From an uncultured Duncaniella sp. (GTDB taxonomy: Bacteria > Bacteroidota > Bacteroidia > Bacteroidales > Muribaculaceae): 64,000 nucleotides of DNA. Under the pieces are notes generated by a model. The model was not told the DNA's origin, made no database searches, and saw only the letters and a list, made by a program, of their open reading frames with translations. Position 1 is the stretch's first letter, and every line of letters starts with the position of its first letter. A program made the translations under genes and the position numbers. The DNA lies in the NCBI GenBank assembly GCA_910577255.1, contig CAJTMH010000001.1, positions 744,001 through 808,000 on the forward strand, given 5' to 3'. Below are positions 61,107 through 64,000 of this stretch, in pieces.

Positions 61107-62444
61107 TTAGAGCACACCCTGGGCCATCATGGCGCGGGCCACCTTCATGAAGCCTGCTACGTTGGCACCCTTCACATAGTTGATGTAGCCGTCAGCCTCA
61201 GTGCCGTACTTCACACACTGGGTGTGGATGTCGCTCATGATCTGCTTAAGCTTATTGTCGACCTCCTCCTCGGTCCATGACAGCTTCTGTGAGTTCTGAG
61301 CCATCTCGAGGCCCGAAACAGAAACACCGCCGGCATTCGCAGCCTTGCCGGGAGCATAAAGGATGCGGGCCTTCTGGAACTCGCGGATAGCATCGGGAGT
61401 GGAAGGCATGTTGGCACCCTCGCTCACTGCAATGCAGCCGTTGGCGATAAGAGCGCGTGCGTCGTCACCGTCAATCTCATTCTGGGTAGCCGAGGGCATA
61501 GCGATTTCGCAAGCCACACGCTGCCAGGGACGTTCACCCTCGAAGTACTGGCAATCATACTCCTCGGCAAACTCGCGGATACGGCCACGGTAGATATTCT
61601 TGAGCTTGAAGATATAGTCAAGCTGCTCGCGGGTCAGACCGTCGGGGACATAGATCGAACCGTCGCTGTCGCTCATCGACACCACCTTGGCACCCAGCGA
61701 CAACAATTTTTCGGCAGTATAGGTAGCCACGTTGCCCGAACCGGAGATAGCAACACGCTTGCCGGAGATATCAATTCCGCGAGTCTTGAGCATCTCAAGC
61801 AGGAAGTATACATTGCCGTAGCCGGTAGCCTCCGGACGGATCTTAGAGCCACCGAACTCCAGGCCCTTACCGGTGAAAGTGCCGGTGAACTCACGAGCCA
61901 TCTTCTTATACTGGCCATACATATAGCCCACCTCACGGCCACCTACACCTATGTCGCCTGCAGGCACATCAGTGTCAGGACCGATCTGACGCCACAGCTC
62001 ATTGATGAAAGCCTGGCAGAAACGCATCACCTCCATGTCGCTCTTTCCGCGGGGTGAGAAGTCGCTACCGCCCTTTGCACCACCCATGGCGAGAGTAGTG
62101 AGCGAATTCTTGAAGGTCTGCTCGAAGGCAAGGAACTTCAGGATAGAGAGATTAACCGACGAGTGGAAACGGATACCACCCTTGTACGGACCGATGGCAT
62201 TATTGTGCTGAACACGGTAGCCCATGTTATTCTGCACCTTACCCTTGTCATCCACCCACGAAACGCGGAACGCGAAGATGCGGTCAGGAATACACAGACG
62301 GTCAATCAGATTATATCTTTCAAATTCGGGATTCTCATTATAGACATCTTCAATAGTGGTCAACACTTCTTCCACTGCCTGGATATACTCCGGTTCATTA
62401 GGGAAACGACGTTTCAAATCGTCGATAACTTCAACTGCCTTCAT
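61107..62444 (-). CDS. gdhA: NADP-specific glutamate dehydrogenase
   Basis: Forms glutamate from 2-oxoglutarate and ammonia. The 445-residue hexameric-type enzyme has the substrate-binding MGGAKGGSDFSPRGKSD (~123-139, catalytic Lys ~126), the PAGDIGVGGREVGYMYGQYK segment (~163-182) and the Rossmann motif VAISGSGNVATYTAEKL (~234-250). Length and the 'SDFDPKGKSD'-like motif point to the NADP-dependent biosynthetic class. Monocistronic with its own strong promoter and terminator. Together with glnN it covers both main ammonia-assimilation routes in this window. Confidence 0.96.
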   Translation of the reverse strand: MKAVEVIDDLKRRFPNEPEYIQAVEEVLTTIEDVYNENPEFERYNLIDRLCIPDRIFAFRVSWVDDKGKVQNNMGYRVQHNNAIGPYKGGIRFHSSVNLSILKFLAFEQTFKNSLTTLAMGGAKGGSDFSPRGKSDMEVMRFCQAFINELWRQIGPDTDVPAGDIGVGGREVGYMYGQYKKMAREFTGTFTGKGLEFGGSKIRPEATGYGNVYFLLEMLKTRGIDISGKRVAISGSGNVATYTAEKLLSLGAKVVSMSDSDGSIYVPDGLTREQLDYIFKLKNIYRGRIREFAEEYDCQYFEGERPWQRVACEIAMPSATQNEIDGDDARALIANGCIAVSEGANMPSTPDAIREFQKARILYAPGKAANAGGVSVSGLEMAQNSQKLSWTEEEVDNKLKQIMSDIHTQCVKYGTEADGYINYVKGANVAGFMKVARAMMAQGVL

Positions 62445-62535
62445 ACCTTGAATTGAAATTGGATTTTATTTAAACTTTAACTTATTTACCTATCAAAAAA
62501 CCGACATTTTGTTACAAAATCGTTGATTTTCGCGA

Positions 62536-62566
62536 CAAAGTTACACATTAAATCCGAAATTGCAAA
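62536..62566 (-). promoter_or_regulatory. Predicted promoter of gdhA
   Basis: TAACTTTG (62536-62543) with a perfect TTTG -33 element at 62563-62566 and 19-bp spacing on the minus strand; an ~85-base leader precedes the gdhA ATG. Confidence 0.75.
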
Positions 62567-62685
62567 AAAATTGCAAGATTATATGCATTTTTAGTTAATA
62601 CCTGTCACACCACATACATATAAAAACAAAGTCAGCAGCCATCCTCTTCACTCTCCGGAAGAAAATAACCGCTAACCGTATAGAC

Positions 62686-62723
62686 AAAAAAAATTACTCG
62701 TCGTCTCGACGAATAACTTTTTT
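62686..62723. terminator. Bidirectional terminator-like hairpin
   Basis: TTACTCGTCG (62694-62703) pairs with CGACGAATAA (62707-62716) with one mismatch and a three-base loop, between A8 (62686-62693) and T6 (62718-62723). It is not at the end of any recognised gene. Confidence 0.65.
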
Positions 62724-62886
62724 ACCTTAAATCTAATACCATGAAAAACTTGTCACAAAGACATAGGTTTACATCAAACCCACCAAATATTTTAACATAT
62801 TTTACCTATAATTTCACTTATTTTAAGCAAAAGCACCTATTTACACACCTTATAACCCCACATTTAACCTAATATGAGTTACCGAA

Positions 62887-62918
62887 ATTGTAAAATCGGA
62901 AATAAATCGCTAAATTTG
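62887..62918 (+). promoter_or_regulatory. Predicted promoter of der
   Basis: TAAATTTG (62911-62918) with ATTG at 62887-62890, 20-bp spacing; leader of ~110 bases before the der ATG. Confidence 0.65.
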
Positions 62919-63033
62919 CACTGAAGTGTCAGCTACGGCCCCATACATACCACAAATGTTAAAATCCCGAACCAACAGGCAAAGCATTTTGTTGACACTT
63001 AAATAAATAATACGAATTATAATCATCATTCCT

Positions 63034-64000
63034 ATGGGACAAATGATAGCAATCGTGGGACGCCCTAACGTGGGCAAATCCACTCTTTTCAACCGCTTGA
63101 CACAAAGCCGTACAGCCATCACCAACGATGAGGCAGGCACCACACGTGACCGCCAATATGGCAAGGTGGACTGGAACGGAAAAGAATTCTCAATCGTCGA
63201 CACAGGCGGATGGGTAGTCAACAGTGAGGACATCTTTGAAAACGAAATAAACAAGCAAGTAGAACTCGCAATCGAGCAGGCCGACGAAATCCTCTTCGTC
63301 GTCGACGCGACAAACGGCGTCACCGACCTTGACGACCACGTGGCCGAAATACTCCGCCGCTCCACCAAGCCGGTGATACTCGTGGCCAACAAAGTAGACG
63401 TAGGCGACTCCATATATAACACCGCCGAATTCTACGGTCTCGGCCTCGGCGATCCCTACGGAGTGTCGGCAGCCAGCGGATACGGCACCGGCGACCTTCT
63501 CGACGAAGTTGTGAAACGAATGCCCGAAAAGGACGAGGACGAAGCCGAAAAGCTCGACGACATACCCAAGATAGCCATAGTGGGACGTCCTAACGCCGGC
63601 AAATCATCTATCATCAACGCATTCATCGACGAAGAACGACACATCGTAACCGACATCGCAGGAACTACCCGCGACTCCATCTACACACGCTACAACAAAT
63701 TCGGTTTTGAATTCTACCTCGTCGACACAGCAGGTATCCGCAAAAAGACCAAAGTCACCGACGACATCGAATACTACTCCGTCATCCGCTCAATCAGAGC
63801 AATCGAAGCTTCCGACGTCTGCATCCTCATGATCGACGCGACACGAGGCATCGAATCCCAGGACGTGTCGATTTTCTCACTCATCCAGAAAAACAAGAAA
63901 GGCCTTGTGGTGGTGGTCAACAAATGGGACCTCGTGGAGGACAAATCACAGACCGCCATCAAACACTACGAGAACGCCATACGCGAACGCTTCGCTCCGT
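63034..64000 (+). CDS. der: Ribosome biogenesis GTPase Der (EngA), C-terminus outside window
   Basis: Essential GTPase with two tandem G domains that assists 50S subunit assembly. The 322 visible residues start MGQMIAIVGRPNVGKSTLFN. G domain 1 shows G1 GRPNVGKS, G2 TTRD, G3 DTGG and G4 NKVD; G domain 2 shows G1 GRPNAGKS (~186), G3 DTAG and G4 NKWD (~300). An acidic linker (EKDEDEAEKLDD) joins them. The rest of domain 2 and the KH-like C-terminal domain lie beyond the window edge. Confidence 0.96.
   Translation, partial: MGQMIAIVGRPNVGKSTLFNRLTQSRTAITNDEAGTTRDRQYGKVDWNGKEFSIVDTGGWVVNSEDIFENEINKQVELAIEQADEILFVVDATNGVTDLDDHVAEILRRSTKPVILVANKVDVGDSIYNTAEFYGLGLGDPYGVSAASGYGTGDLLDEVVKRMPEKDEDEAEKLDDIPKIAIVGRPNAGKSSIINAFIDEERHIVTDIAGTTRDSIYTRYNKFGFEFYLVDTAGIRKKTKVTDDIEYYSVIRSIRAIEASDVCILMIDATRGIESQDVSIFSLIQKNKKGLVVVVNKWDLVEDKSQTAIKHYENAIRERFAP

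Larger units (their letters stand above)
62445..63033. other. Intergenic region between gdhA and der
   Basis: AT-rich spacer holding the gdhA promoter, a terminator-like hairpin with A8 on one side and T6 on the other (62686-62723), a doubtful 43-codon frame starting at 62741, and the der promoter. Nothing else is recognisable. Confidence 0.6.

Overview
The window looks like a chromosomal segment of a member of the Bacteroidales, most likely Muribaculaceae or a close relative (family-level placement is inference). The evidence is the gene families (PorD/DUF4835, DUF5063, DUF4293, DUF4493, DUF6377, the Bacteroidota-type LptD, type III glutamine synthetase, LL-diaminopimelate aminotransferase, menaquinone genes) and the recurrent Bacteroidota -7 promoter element TAnnTTTG upstream of transcription units. 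No rRNA, tRNA, CRISPR array, prophage or insertion sequence is recognisable; most of the segment is core chromosome.

Layout. 1-4.2 kb (minus): yicC, gmk, nadD, a DUF5063 gene and a membrane protein cut by the window edge. 4.3-6.2 kb (plus): tsaB coupled to a THUMP-like methyltransferase. 6.3-12.9 kb (minus): a DNA-replication/repair and cofactor operon, dnaN, DnaQ-like exonuclease, coaBC, porD, recN, rlmB. 13.1-14.0 kb: an EamA transporter. 14.0-16.9 kb (minus): a large purF coupled to an unknown exported protein. 17.1-21.5 kb (minus): dapF, dapL, glnN (lysine/peptidoglycan precursor and nitrogen assimilation). 21.8-24.8 kb (plus): a two-receiver protein fused to a pyruvate/PEP-synthase ATP-binding domain. 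25.1-31.2 kb (plus): an operon of three related DUF4493 lipoproteins, probably surface exposed. 31.2-32.2 kb: a gene-free kilobase with two predicted minus-strand small RNA units. 32.2-33.8 kb: a membrane-anchored DUF6377 regulator. 34.0-41.6 kb (minus): ECF sigma factor, a likely membrane anti-sigma partner, a Spy-like periplasmic protein and a giant alpha-2-macroglobulin that has lost its thioester motif; this reads as an envelope-stress unit. 41.7-46.5 kb: zupT, a small protein, an outer-membrane beta-barrel and lptD. 46.8-50.8 kb (plus): a second EamA transporter, an Lrp regulator, mtaB, a GT2 glycosyltransferase. 51.0-54.1 kb: the divergent pair surE / DUF4293 followed by serB. 54.3-60.9 kb (plus): menB, menC, menE, then a GT4 glycosyltransferase, an LPG-synthase-like membrane protein and an NfeD protease. 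61.1-62.4 kb (minus): gdhA. 63.0 kb to the end: der, cut by the window edge.

The most unusual non-coding structure is a pair of 9-bp tandem arrays (ATGAGACAA and its complement) in opposite orientation at 50.81-50.90 and 52.68-52.82 kb. Each sits between convergent genes, each has an internal palindrome and an adjacent GC-rich hairpin, and together they bracket the divergent surE / DUF4293 pair. Other points of interest are the predicted small RNAs at 31.4-32.0 kb, the receiver-ATP-grasp fusion, and the thioester-less macroglobulin in an ECF operon. All functional statements rest on reading motifs by eye; no database or structure search was run.
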